Source: an uncultured Aquimarina sp.
GTDB lineage: Bacteria > Bacteroidota > Bacteroidia > Flavobacteriales > Flavobacteriaceae
Direction of reading: 5' to 3'
NCBI GenBank assembly: GCA_947497175.1
Contig: CANMFM010000004.1
Location: 620,001-684,000 of the forward strand
DNA: 64,000 nt
Under the pieces are notes generated by a model. That model had not been told where the DNA came from, searched no databases, and saw only the letters and a program-made list of their open reading frames with translations. Position numbers and translations under genes: made by a program. Shown here one piece after another: positions 7,769 through 14,449 of this stretch (positions within the stretch are counted from its first letter, which is position 1; the number at the start of each line of letters is the position of its first letter).

Positions 7769-7786
7769 CTTAACCGCAAGGTTAAG
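7769..7786. other. Hairpin with GCAA tetraloop
   Basis: CTTAACC (7769-7775) and GGTTAAG (7780-7786) enclose GCAA, a GNRA-type tetraloop. This suggests an RNA-level structure downstream of the terminator. Confidence 0.55.
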
Positions 7787-7795
7787 ATATGCGCA

Positions 7796-7848
7796 GTTAT
7801 TAACAGACGAAGTGTAGTTATTGACAGTATTTTCTGTGTTATCTACTA
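7796..7848 (+). repeat. Second iteron-like array, GTTATTnACAG at 21-bp period
   Basis: GTTATTAACAG (7796-7806) and GTTATTGACAG (7817-7827) are 21 bp apart, and a degenerate third copy GTTATCTACTA starts exactly 21 bp later at 7838. Two helical turns of spacing is typical of plasmid iterons. The third copy is weak. Confidence 0.5.
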
Positions 7849-8005
7849 CAAATATAAGCAAAAAACAAGCACCCCCATTTTAGACAAAATGTTAGAGTCT
7901 TAATAGGTTTTACAATAGAAAATATGTATAACTTAGCATTGTAAAAAGGAATTTTTCCTTGATGAAAAAGAGTGTTTTTGTATAATATAATCAAAAAGCC
8001 TTCTG

Positions 8006-8045
8006 AAACCAAATTTTCCTATACATAGCCGTTTTGGTTTTTTTT
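8006..8045 (+). terminator. Intrinsic terminator
   Basis: AAACCAAA (8006-8013) pairs with TTTGGTTT (8033-8040) over a 19-base loop and is followed by more T. Another hairpin (AAGGAA/TTCCTT, 7946-7960) lies upstream. It implies a short transcript between about 7850 and 8045 with no visible ORF. Confidence 0.6.
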
Positions 8046-8143
8046 GTTAAAAATCAGTATAAATTTACGAATACATCAGCAGAATGAAAAATATCTTAGA
8101 ATAGGATTAATACTATTAAGAAACGCTTACCGTTATTGATCTT

Positions 8144-8293
8144 GTGGCTTCCAAATATCTTAAAAATAATTTTATATTTAGTTTCATTAATAAATATCAA
8201 TTTGAATTCTGGCACCTTGTAATTATCATTCTAGTGTGGCTTCTTGGAGCTTGATTTAATGACTATGTGAGAAAGAAAAAATACAAAAGATAA
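8144..8293 (+). pseudogene. Possible degraded small membrane-protein gene
   Basis: A frame with no internal ATG start reads from GTG 8144 to a TGA at 8252 and then, in the same frame, to a TAA at 8291. It encodes one hydrophobic span (FWHLVIIILVWLLGA) and, past the TGA, a basic tail FNDYVRKKKYKR. Span plus basic tail looks like a small single-pass membrane protein interrupted by a nonsense codon. It may also be chance. The rest of 8046-8391 shows nothing I can name. Confidence 0.3.
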
Positions 8294-8391
8294 GTTATAG
8301 GTTACTGTAGGGGTTTAAAAAGGGTCCAAAAAAATTAGACCATCACTCAAGATTATTCAAATTTTGTGCGTTACTAAATGGGGTTAACTTT

Positions 8392-8907
8392 TTAATCTCT
8401 CAAATTTATTATAGTATCGGTTTTTTTGATTATGTATTTTGGGTTATAAGACATGTTTAGTCTCACTTTAAACTCTTCTTTCGTTTCATTATCTATGAAG
8501 TTGACTTGAAACTTCCAGTCATTATCTGATTCTTCTGTATAAATTCTATCAACTGCCGCATTAATCTGATTTGATGTCTTTGCAACCTGAAGTTGGGCTT
8601 TTCCAGCACCTTCATTTCCACCAGCCAGATTTGACATTTTGGTGGCTTTACTTACAGGAGTGTTTACTTTTCCTACTTCTGTAATGGTAATATCATTGAA
8701 ACCATATTTTTTTAGTTTTTTGGGAATTCTTTTTTTCATAGCACTAATTACAACGCTGGATAATCCCCCGTTAGTTACTTTTTGCATGTATTCACCCTTA
8801 TAGGTTTCTTTTACTTCGAGTGTCTTTTTTCCTGATGTTGGTGCTACTTGAGAATAGTTAATATTAGCTAATAAAAATACTGATAACAGTGTAATGATCT
8901 TTTTCAT
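8392..8907 (-). CDS. Secreted protein of unknown function
   Basis: This encodes 171 residues with a signal peptide (about 1-19, ending NINYSQ). The mature protein is Lys-rich and has two apparent strands-and-loop blocks (VNTPVSKATKMSNLAGGNEG and WKFQVNFIDNETKEEFKVRLNMSYNPKYIIKK). No family is recognised. It is divergent from the XRE gene at 9014, and their shared upstream region carries an inverted repeat, so the XRE protein may control it. It is element-encoded cargo. Confidence 0.78.
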   Translation of the reverse strand: MKKIITLLSVFLLANINYSQVAPTSGKKTLEVKETYKGEYMQKVTNGGLSSVVISAMKKRIPKKLKKYGFNDITITEVGKVNTPVSKATKMSNLAGGNEGAGKAQLQVAKTSNQINAAVDRIYTEESDNDWKFQVNFIDNETKEEFKVRLNMSYNPKYIIKKTDTIINLRD

Positions 8908-8939
8908 GAATATCTAATGTTTAAAATTATACTGCTAAT

Positions 8940-8959
8940 ATACTCATTTTGCCGAGTAT
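8940..8959. promoter_or_regulatory. Candidate XRE operator between divergent genes
   Basis: ATACTC (8940-8945) and GAGTAT (8954-8959) form a perfect 6-bp inverted repeat over 8 bases. The internal word TGCCGAGT recurs just after the XRE gene near 9258, where it is followed by a TATATTTG promoter-like box. Confidence 0.45.
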
Positions 8960-9013
8960 TCAATCCCTTATTCTCTCGCAATTGTAGCCAAATTGAAGCC
9001 TAAACCATTTAAT

Positions 9014-9241
9014 ATGGCTAAAAAGAAAAAAGAACCTCATCCAGAAGTGTTAAAATTTGGCGAAAAAATTTTTAAACTAAGGAATAAGCATAATATGTCA
9101 CAAATGGATTTAGGAGCTGCTATAGGGATTGATCGCGAAAATGTAAGAAAATACGAAAAAGGGCTTCAAGAACCCAGGTTAACTACAATTATTAAATTCA
9201 AAGAGGTTTTTAAAGTTGATTTTGATGAGTTGTTAGGTTAA
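9014..9241 (+). CDS. XRE-family helix-turn-helix regulator
   Basis: This encodes 75 residues, essentially one HTH_3 domain: KIFKLRNKHNMSQMDLGAAIGIDRENVRKYEKG followed by EPRLTTIIKFKEVFKVDFDELLG. The ATG at 9014 is preferred over a TTG at 8993. It is divergent from the secreted unknown and lies upstream, tail to tail, of the ubiquitin-like operon. It may repress its own promoter through the 8940-8959 repeat. Confidence 0.88.
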   Translation: MAKKKKEPHPEVLKFGEKIFKLRNKHNMSQMDLGAAIGIDRENVRKYEKGLQEPRLTTIIKFKEVFKVDFDELLG

Positions 9242-9320
9242 AATTTAGTTCTTTTACTGCCGAGTTTATATTTGAGAATGAAGTTTTAGTATGCCTCATG
9301 TCTAAAAATTGAATAATTAA

Positions 9321-9767
9321 TTATTTAAACCCAAACAGTTTTAATAATTTTTCCCATTTAGAAATTCTTATTTTTTCACCCATTCTCATTCTATCATTGT
9401 TAGGTTTTTTATTAGCATTGTTTTCTGGCATATTATTTTCATAGTATGTGTCAAGCTCTTCTTTATCGTATTTACGTTTCAGCTGTACTTGCTCATCTGA
9501 CCAATTTTCAGCCCAAACCACCTTATTTTTTTTTATCCAATAGTGTGATCGACAATCAAAATTCCAGTTACCAATAGAAGGGCTTAAACTCAAATATTTG
9601 CCGTCGTAGGTCAATTCCCATCCTGTTGGAGAGAGAGGAGTATTAACCTCCTCCCTACATCCACAAGCACATAAATGGATTACCGAACCATATTCAAGAG
9701 AAATATATACAATACCCTCTTCAATATTATCTGGCATAAACTCAACAAACTTATGCTGCATCTCCAT
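9321..9767 (-). CDS. DUF6527 family protein, third gene of the ubiquitin-like operon
   Basis: This encodes 148 residues. The DUF6527 signature is clear: a CxCxC cluster (Cys33, Cys35, Cys37), then a WELTYDG segment, LSPSIGNW, and a CRSHYWI block (Cys72, His75) followed by a Lys/Glu-rich tail. These residues look like a zinc site. DUF6527 genes regularly neighbour ThiF and multiubiquitin genes in bacterial ubiquitin-like operons, and the biochemical role (for example protease, or ligase-like accessory) is not settled from sequence. Its start overlaps the ThiF gene by 17 bases, which implies translational coupling. Confidence 0.85.
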   Translation of the reverse strand: MEMQHKFVEFMPDNIEEGIVYISLEYGSVIHLCACGCREEVNTPLSPTGWELTYDGKYLSLSPSIGNWNFDCRSHYWIKKNKVVWAENWSDEQVQLKRKYDKEELDTYYENNMPENNANKKPNNDRMRMGEKIRISKWEKLLKLFGFK

Positions 9768-10911
9768 TGAAAACAGTATTTACATTTACAGAATAAGTAC
9801 TATGCAGTTCTAACCTTTGGTCATTTAAGAACCCATAATATTTTTTCCACTTCATAACAGCAAACAGAGCGTTGAGGTCGTTTAAATCTGCTATTTGAAT
9901 ATTCGTAGAATAATCGTCCTCATCGTTATCAACAAAGCTAATAATACCCTGATACATATGTTGCCTATATTCAGGTGTACTTAATGATGTTCTAACGATT
10001 CCCATTAACTGATTTTCCTCTCTCTCAATTCCCAAGCCACAGTCTATAAAGGGGATATCAAGTTCTTCAAGCTTCTTAAAAATCATAGGCTTTATACTTC
10101 CTTTATCAATTGTAATGAAAACAAAGTCTAAACCATTTAGTAAACCTAAGTTTGTTTCATTTAAGAATTTTGAATGAGGTGTAATAAACTTATGCATTTT
10201 ACCATACAATTCTGCTAAATAATCCACCTTATACTGTCCTAAATCTATGATCTCTTTGGTTGTCGCACTAGGCGCTCTAAAAGCATTATTTTGTTTAAAA
10301 ATATCACCGTCAAATAGATGAATTTCAGAAACAAGGGTTTTAGCAACCTTATCCAAAATATAAGAGCCAGTTCCACCCAGTCCAATAATTCCTATTTTTA
10401 ATCCAGATAATTTTTGATTTATTACCTCTATTTCAGCCTTAGAAGAGTTAGTATTACTATAATGTAATACAGATTCCTCAGATTTTAACTCTATTATTCT
10501 TCCAGTTCTGGCCGTAGCTTTAGGGTAAAGCTTTTGAGCTTGATTAGAAAGAATCTTAATGTAAGTAACCATCTTTTCATAATAGTTTGGATATAGAGGG
10601 GTGGGTTTATGTGAAAACATATGGTTTACTATAACACCGTAACCCAAATCTCTGTCCATACTACTATTAATTAAGTTTTTCATTGCAACACCGTTGTAAT
10701 CACAGGGTTCTTCACCTATAAAACTCACAACATGGTCATTAGGTATTGATGAAGGTACGTTGGAAACCAACGTACCATTCAACAATTGCTTTTTCGAGTT
10801 CAAATAAGGAACATCGTGAATTAAAAGTAAACTTCCTTTTATCTCAACAACGTAATTATCATTACGCAAATCCTTAACATCCTTACTATGATTTATCTGT
10901 TCTGGTGACAT
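9751..10911 (-). CDS. E1-like ThiF-family adenylyltransferase with N-terminal DUF6791-like region
   Basis: This encodes 386 residues. Residues ~20-150 fit the DUF6791 region that precedes ThiF in these systems (LLLIHDVPYLN, DHVVSFIGEEPCDYNG, GVIVNHMFSHKP, YYEKMVTYIKI). From ~170 comes the adenylating Rossmann domain: GLGGTGS (177-183), FDGD with Asp201 and Asp203, Arg212, Lys228 and ITIDKG. Cys291 (IDCGLGI) lies where related proteins have another residue and could be a thioester candidate; that is inference. It should adenylate the C-terminus of a ubiquitin-like protein. It overlaps the multiubiquitin gene by 26 bases and the DUF6527 gene by 17. No separate E2 or JAB peptidase gene is visible. 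Confidence 0.88.
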   Translation of the reverse strand: MSPEQINHSKDVKDLRNDNYVVEIKGSLLLIHDVPYLNSKKQLLNGTLVSNVPSSIPNDHVVSFIGEEPCDYNGVAMKNLINSSMDRDLGYGVIVNHMFSHKPTPLYPNYYEKMVTYIKILSNQAQKLYPKATARTGRIIELKSEESVLHYSNTNSSKAEIEVINQKLSGLKIGIIGLGGTGSYILDKVAKTLVSEIHLFDGDIFKQNNAFRAPSATTKEIIDLGQYKVDYLAELYGKMHKFITPHSKFLNETNLGLLNGLDFVFITIDKGSIKPMIFKKLEELDIPFIDCGLGIEREENQLMGIVRTSLSTPEYRQHMYQGIISFVDNDEDDYSTNIQIADLNDLNALFAVMKWKKYYGFLNDQRLELHSTYSVNVNTVFNGDAA

Positions 10912-11548
10912 TAAATATCATTTTATTATTAACAGAAATCACATCTCCTTTAAGCATACTACCTTCAGGTTTACTAGGGACTCCTTTAATGTAATTCACA
11001 GTGTAAATTACATTTGGATTATTCGAGATAGAATTATACGCAAGTATTACTACCTCATCAAAAGATATTTTTGGTTTGGACCACTCTTTTGGTTTGGCAT
11101 TAACAATTACACATTCTATTTGAACCTCAATCTTACAGGTTACAAAGCATGACTTTTTTGTAATAGCAATTTTATGCTCTACATCGTCTTTATAAGAAAC
11201 TTCAACGCCTCCCCTTCTTATTTCAATTAGAGAGAATATATCAGAATCTACATTAGCCGCCTCTAAAACTTCTAGAGGAGTCATGAGACAGTCCTCGACT
11301 TCAACTTCTTTATCATCAACCTTAATAATTATAGGTTGATACATGGTAGCTTTAAAGCCCTCAATACCGACCTTTTTAAGGTCAACTTCTTCATCAAGTT
11401 GAATAGGTGTAAATCCTTTCTCATTGACTCTGTATAAAAGTTCATAGTCGTCTTCTGGAATTAAACCCGCTTTATTTAGTATTTCTTTGCCAGTGATTTT
11501 GGGTTCACTGGATTCAAACCTCTTCTTGTTTACTTTATAGTGGTACAT
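10886..11548 (-). CDS. Multiubiquitin protein: three tandem beta-grasp (ubiquitin-like) domains
   Basis: This encodes 220 residues with three ubiquitin-like repeats: about 1-69, 70-144 and 145-220. The last is the best match to the multiubiquitin family (PF14452): VIVNAKPKEW, ISFDEVVILAYN, IYTVNYIKG, LKGDVISVNNKMIFNVTRTDKS at the C-terminus. The first repeat keeps KITGKEILNKAGL. It is the first gene of the minus-strand operon and the likely substrate activated by the ThiF protein. The C-terminus ends in Lys-Ser, not a Gly-Gly tail, so the mode of conjugation or processing is open. The presumed role, phage defence, comes from the family context and the mobile element. Confidence 0.9.
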   Translation of the reverse strand: MYHYKVNKKRFESSEPKITGKEILNKAGLIPEDDYELLYRVNEKGFTPIQLDEEVDLKKVGIEGFKATMYQPIIIKVDDKEVEVEDCLMTPLEVLEAANVDSDIFSLIEIRRGGVEVSYKDDVEHKIAITKKSCFVTCKIEVQIECVIVNAKPKEWSKPKISFDEVVILAYNSISNNPNVIYTVNYIKGVPSKPEGSMLKGDVISVNNKMIFNVTRTDKS

Positions 11549-11628
11549 ATCCTACTATTTTTAATTAATAAGAAAAATTTAAAAGCCATTGCTCCTCATT
11601 AACCCCAAGCAAAGGCAAAAGATGTATA

Positions 11629-11646
11629 ACCTTTTAACCAAAAGGT
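11629..11646. other. Hairpin upstream of the ubiquitin-like operon
   Basis: ACCTTTT (11629-11635) and AAAAGGT (11640-11646) form a 7-bp perfect stem with an AACC/GGTT loop, about 80 bases upstream of the multiubiquitin start. On the minus strand it is followed by a CTTTTG stretch resembling part of a -7 box. It could be an operator or a 5'-leader hairpin. Confidence 0.4.
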
Positions 11647-11729
11647 CATTTAATGGGGTGTTCAAGATTAGATGTAAGAGTTACTTGTTATCGTTTTCAA
11701 TAGTTACAAAACAAGACAAACTACCAGAT

Positions 11730-11760
11730 TTGGTATTTTAAATAAGAATATGTACCTTTG
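11730..11760 (+). promoter_or_regulatory. Bacteroidota-type promoter of a short RNA
   Basis: TTG at 11730-11732 and TACCTTTG at 11753-11760 match TTG-N20-TAnnTTTG closely. Confidence 0.6.
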
Positions 11761-11766
11761 TACCTG

Positions 11767-11858
11767 TCACAGAACAAGGGTTTTTGGGCTAACTAGGCCT
11801 AAAATAATCCTTAAATAAAACTAAAAATCAGGTGGTATTCTACCTGGTTTTTTTGTTT
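11767..11858 (+). ncRNA. Short terminator-ended RNA candidate in the element
   Basis: A promoter at 11730-11760 would start an RNA of about 90 bases that ends at a textbook terminator (CAGGT/ACCTG stem followed by GTTTTTTT, to about 11858). Inside, TTGGGCT pairs with AGGCCTAA over a short loop. No ORF is visible. It lies between the divergent ubiquitin-like operon and XRE-ImmA pair, so it may regulate either. The start site is approximate. Confidence 0.5.
11831..11858 (+). terminator. Intrinsic terminator of the short RNA
   Basis: CAGGT pairs with ACCTG over a 7-9-base loop and is followed by G then T7. Confidence 0.8.
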
Positions 11859-11907
11859 TAGGACCTTCCTAAAATCATATGCTTACAAAGATAAGAAAAA
11901 AAACAAT

Positions 11908-11973
11908 ACAAGCAAAAAACATAAAAATTTTTCAAATATTGCTTGTTTAATAAACATTTTATAATTATTTTTG
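11908..11973 (+). promoter_or_regulatory. Promoter and operator of the XRE-ImmA pair
   Basis: ACAAGCAA (11908-11915) and TTGCTTGT (11939-11946) are a perfect 8-bp inverted repeat. The right arm contains the -33 TTG (11943-11945), and TATTTTTG at 11966-11973 forms the -7 box with a 20-base spacer. A protein on this repeat would block RNA polymerase, so XRE autorepression is likely. The ATG is about 10 bases after the -7 box, so the mRNA may be nearly leaderless. Confidence 0.6.
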
Positions 11974-11982
11974 TATAGTATT

Positions 11983-12333
11983 ATGACAGATACTACACAA
12001 ACACTTTGCAACGCAATAGGAATCAACATTAAAAAGTTGAGAAGAAAGAAGAAGGTTGGCCAAGCTGAACTTGCAAAACAAATCTACCTCAGCAGATCCT
12101 CTTTATCTAATATTGAAATTGGAAATCAGCAACCAACTTTGAAGGCTATATATGAAATAGCAATTGCCCTTAAATGTGACATTTCAGATATACTACCAAG
12201 TACATCAGAATATCAGTCACTAGTTGATAATATAGACGGTGAATTAATAGAACTTTTAAATAAAAACACTAAATCAAATAATCCTAAGACAATAGGCGTT
12301 TTAAAAGAAATACTATCAAACAATGACGAATAA
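11983..12333 (+). CDS. XRE-family regulator partnered with ImmA/IrrE peptidase
   Basis: This encodes 116 residues. The HTH_3 domain spans about residues 8-62 (IGINIKKLRRKKKVGQAELAKQ, SRSSLSNIEIGNQQPTL, ALKCDISDILP), followed by a ~45-residue tail that may receive the peptidase. The ATG at 11983 is chosen because an in-frame TTG at 11971 falls in the -7 box. The stop overlaps the ImmA gene start by 11 bases. XRE/ImmA pairs control element excision or a stress response by cleavage of the repressor; here it could govern the integrase or the cargo. Confidence 0.9.
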   Translation: MTDTTQTLCNAIGINIKKLRRKKKVGQAELAKQIYLSRSSLSNIEIGNQQPTLKAIYEIAIALKCDISDILPSTSEYQSLVDNIDGELIELLNKNTKSNNPKTIGVLKEILSNNDE

Positions 12334-12850
12334 AGAAATAGAAAAGTTAACAGAAACACTTCTAATAAACCATGGTTTATTTAAGGCCCCTGTAAAAACT
12401 TCTAAACTTGCTAAGTCACTCGGTATACAGGTCGAACTCCAAGATTTAGATGATGAGGTCTCTGGTTTTCTAGTTCAAAAAAATAATAAAGATATTATAG
12501 GTGTAAACGAAAATCATCCTATAAGTAGACAACGATTTACCATCTCTCACGAGATTGGACATTATATGTTGCATATAAAACATCAATCATTATTTGTTGA
12601 CTATCATAAAGGTGGAAAATTATTCAGAAAGAGCAGTAATGAAACAAATTACAATTGGGAAAGAGAGGCTAACCGATTTGCAGCTTCTTTGTTAATGCCT
12701 AATAAACTTATTTCTGAAGAGATTCAAAAGCTACCAGAAGACTTAGATTATGATACAAAGTGTTGGAAGTTAAGTAATCGATTTAAAGTTAGTGAACAAG
12801 CTATGGATTATAGACTTATGGCTCTCGGTTACTCTGATTACGGATATTAG
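12323..12850 (+). CDS. ImmA/IrrE family metallopeptidase
   Basis: This encodes 175 residues with the zinc motif HEIGH (76-80) in FTISHEIGHYMLHIKH and the downstream ligand region EREANRFAASLLMP (Glu113-Glu115). The N-terminal APVKTSKLAKSLGIQVELQDL block and the C-terminal LSNRFKVSEQAMDYRLMALG are typical of the family. It is translationally coupled to the XRE gene and probably cleaves that repressor to induce element genes; cleavage is family knowledge, the target is inference. Confidence 0.9.
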   Translation: MTNKEIEKLTETLLINHGLFKAPVKTSKLAKSLGIQVELQDLDDEVSGFLVQKNNKDIIGVNENHPISRQRFTISHEIGHYMLHIKHQSLFVDYHKGGKLFRKSSNETNYNWEREANRFAASLLMPNKLISEEIQKLPEDLDYDTKCWKLSNRFKVSEQAMDYRLMALGYSDYGY

Positions 12851-12877
12851 TACTATCTATAACTAATAAATTTAAGA

Positions 12878-14425
12878 TTAGATAATTGAATTGTTTTCAT
12901 TTAGTTCATTATTTATCATCATTTCTAATTGTTCGTCGGTAACATAACCCCTTACTTTTATTCCTGTTGTGAATGGGCTTTTGAAAACCATTCCCTCACC
13001 TTTATATTTTCTGTTAGCCCATCCAATCTTAGTACCACTTAGTTGAGGAATTTCGTATAGAACCACATTACCGATATTTATAATAACGTAAGAATCATTT
13101 ACCTCAACAGACTCTAATATATCCTGTATTTGAACCTTAAAGGTTTTTAGATCATTGCTAAAGTGCTTAGGTTTGGTTTTAAGGGCTTTTTTATATGATT
13201 CTACTTTTTTTTGACATTCATTAAGTTGCAACGATATATTTTTTAACTCCTTAACATACCTTTCACCAGTTTTATCATATATAGCTTCACTAATCTTTCC
13301 TTTTAAAAACATATCGTAATTTCTTAACTGTGCTGATTCCGTAATATCTTTTTGTCTTAATAGGTCAGCTTCCAATTGTTCATTTTCTTTAATCTGTTTG
13401 TTAAGGTCATTCTTAAATTTTTTATCATTTACTTTTTTAGTATGTTTTTCTACAACATATCTTATCATCTCATATAGCCATGGGCGATTTACTGTAACCC
13501 TTGAACATTTTTTACTGCATTTAAACATATCGCTACGCCCTTTTTTGATAACAACCTGATGCATTGTGTTGCCACACTTATAGCATTCAATTTTACCTTC
13601 TACAAGATTTACATTTACCCGATATCTCTTGGTAAAAACCTTTCTTTTGTTTAAAAATTCGTTTGCATTGTACCACGTTTCTTTGGTAACTATTGGAGGT
13701 ACTGGTATTGTTTCTCCTAAATATTTTCTATCTCCCTTATAAAAGGGGTTTTTGATTATGCCACTAATTGTTTTTGAATTGATTTCTTTTTTAAACTCTT
13801 TTTTAATGGCTTTGGATATAAAATATAGAGTAGTGTTATTTTCGGCTAACTCGTAAATTCTCCTAACGATTAGTTCTTGCTCTTCATCAATCGTAGGTTT
13901 ACCGTCTTTCCCTTTCTTATAACCTGTTATTTTATCACTAAACGCTAAACCTTGCTTTGCACTTGTAAGAAGTCCTCCTCTAATTCTATCTGACAATAAT
14001 CTGTTTTCATTTTCAGCCATACTAGCTAGAATAGAGATAATAATATTTGACTCAGGTTTTTTAATACCGTTTTCATTTAGTGTTGATTGCCTCATATCCA
14101 TTATGTGAATATTCACTCTTTTCTGTGAAAATTCTTCTATCACATTATGGACTTCGAAACTTTTTCTACCTAATCTTGAAACCTCATGTACCAAAAGTGT
14201 TTCTACCTTATTATTAGCGTCAAACAAGTATTCTTTCAATTTATTGAAACCAGTACGTTTATCAATGCTTACCTTCATTGATGAGACCTTATCTTTAAAA
14301 TACTTTTCTATGATATAACCATTTTCAATAGCGTATTTTTCAATCTCCTCTTCTTGTCTATCTAGGCTCTGTCCTTTAGTAGAAACCCGTAAATATGCTA
14401 CGGCTTTTATTTTTGGTTTTTGCAT
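12878..14425 (-). CDS. Large serine recombinase (element integrase)
   Basis: This encodes 515 residues. The resolvase domain holds the catalytic Ser15 (AYLRVSTKG), VHEVSRLGRK and a SILASMAENENRLLSDRI helix. A recombinase domain follows (~170-265), then a zinc ribbon (CYKCGN... and FKCSKKC) near residues 280-310, a coiled coil (~330-410) and a C-terminal tail. This is the standard large serine integrase layout. It lies 50 bases from attR and points leftwards away from the right junction, as expected for the enzyme that inserted the element into the exonuclease gene. Confidence 0.95.
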   Translation of the reverse strand: MQKPKIKAVAYLRVSTKGQSLDRQEEEIEKYAIENGYIIEKYFKDKVSSMKVSIDKRTGFNKLKEYLFDANNKVETLLVHEVSRLGRKSFEVHNVIEEFSQKRVNIHIMDMRQSTLNENGIKKPESNIIISILASMAENENRLLSDRIRGGLLTSAKQGLAFSDKITGYKKGKDGKPTIDEEQELIVRRIYELAENNTTLYFISKAIKKEFKKEINSKTISGIIKNPFYKGDRKYLGETIPVPPIVTKETWYNANEFLNKRKVFTKRYRVNVNLVEGKIECYKCGNTMHQVVIKKGRSDMFKCSKKCSRVTVNRPWLYEMIRYVVEKHTKKVNDKKFKNDLNKQIKENEQLEADLLRQKDITESAQLRNYDMFLKGKISEAIYDKTGERYVKELKNISLQLNECQKKVESYKKALKTKPKHFSNDLKTFKVQIQDILESVEVNDSYVIINIGNVVLYEIPQLSGTKIGWANRKYKGEGMVFKSPFTTGIKVRGYVTDEQLEMMINNELNENNSII

Positions 14426-14449
14426 AAAAAGCTAATAATCAATAATTTT

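Noticed and set aside
7358..8045. Retron-type RNA
   Set aside because: No reverse transcriptase gene is present in the element, and no msr/msd-like long pairing was found.
9321..11548. Bil-type (ISG15-like) defence operon
   Set aside because: That system has a two-domain Ubl, a separate E2 and a JAB protease; here there are three beta-grasp repeats, no stand-alone E2 and no JAB gene.
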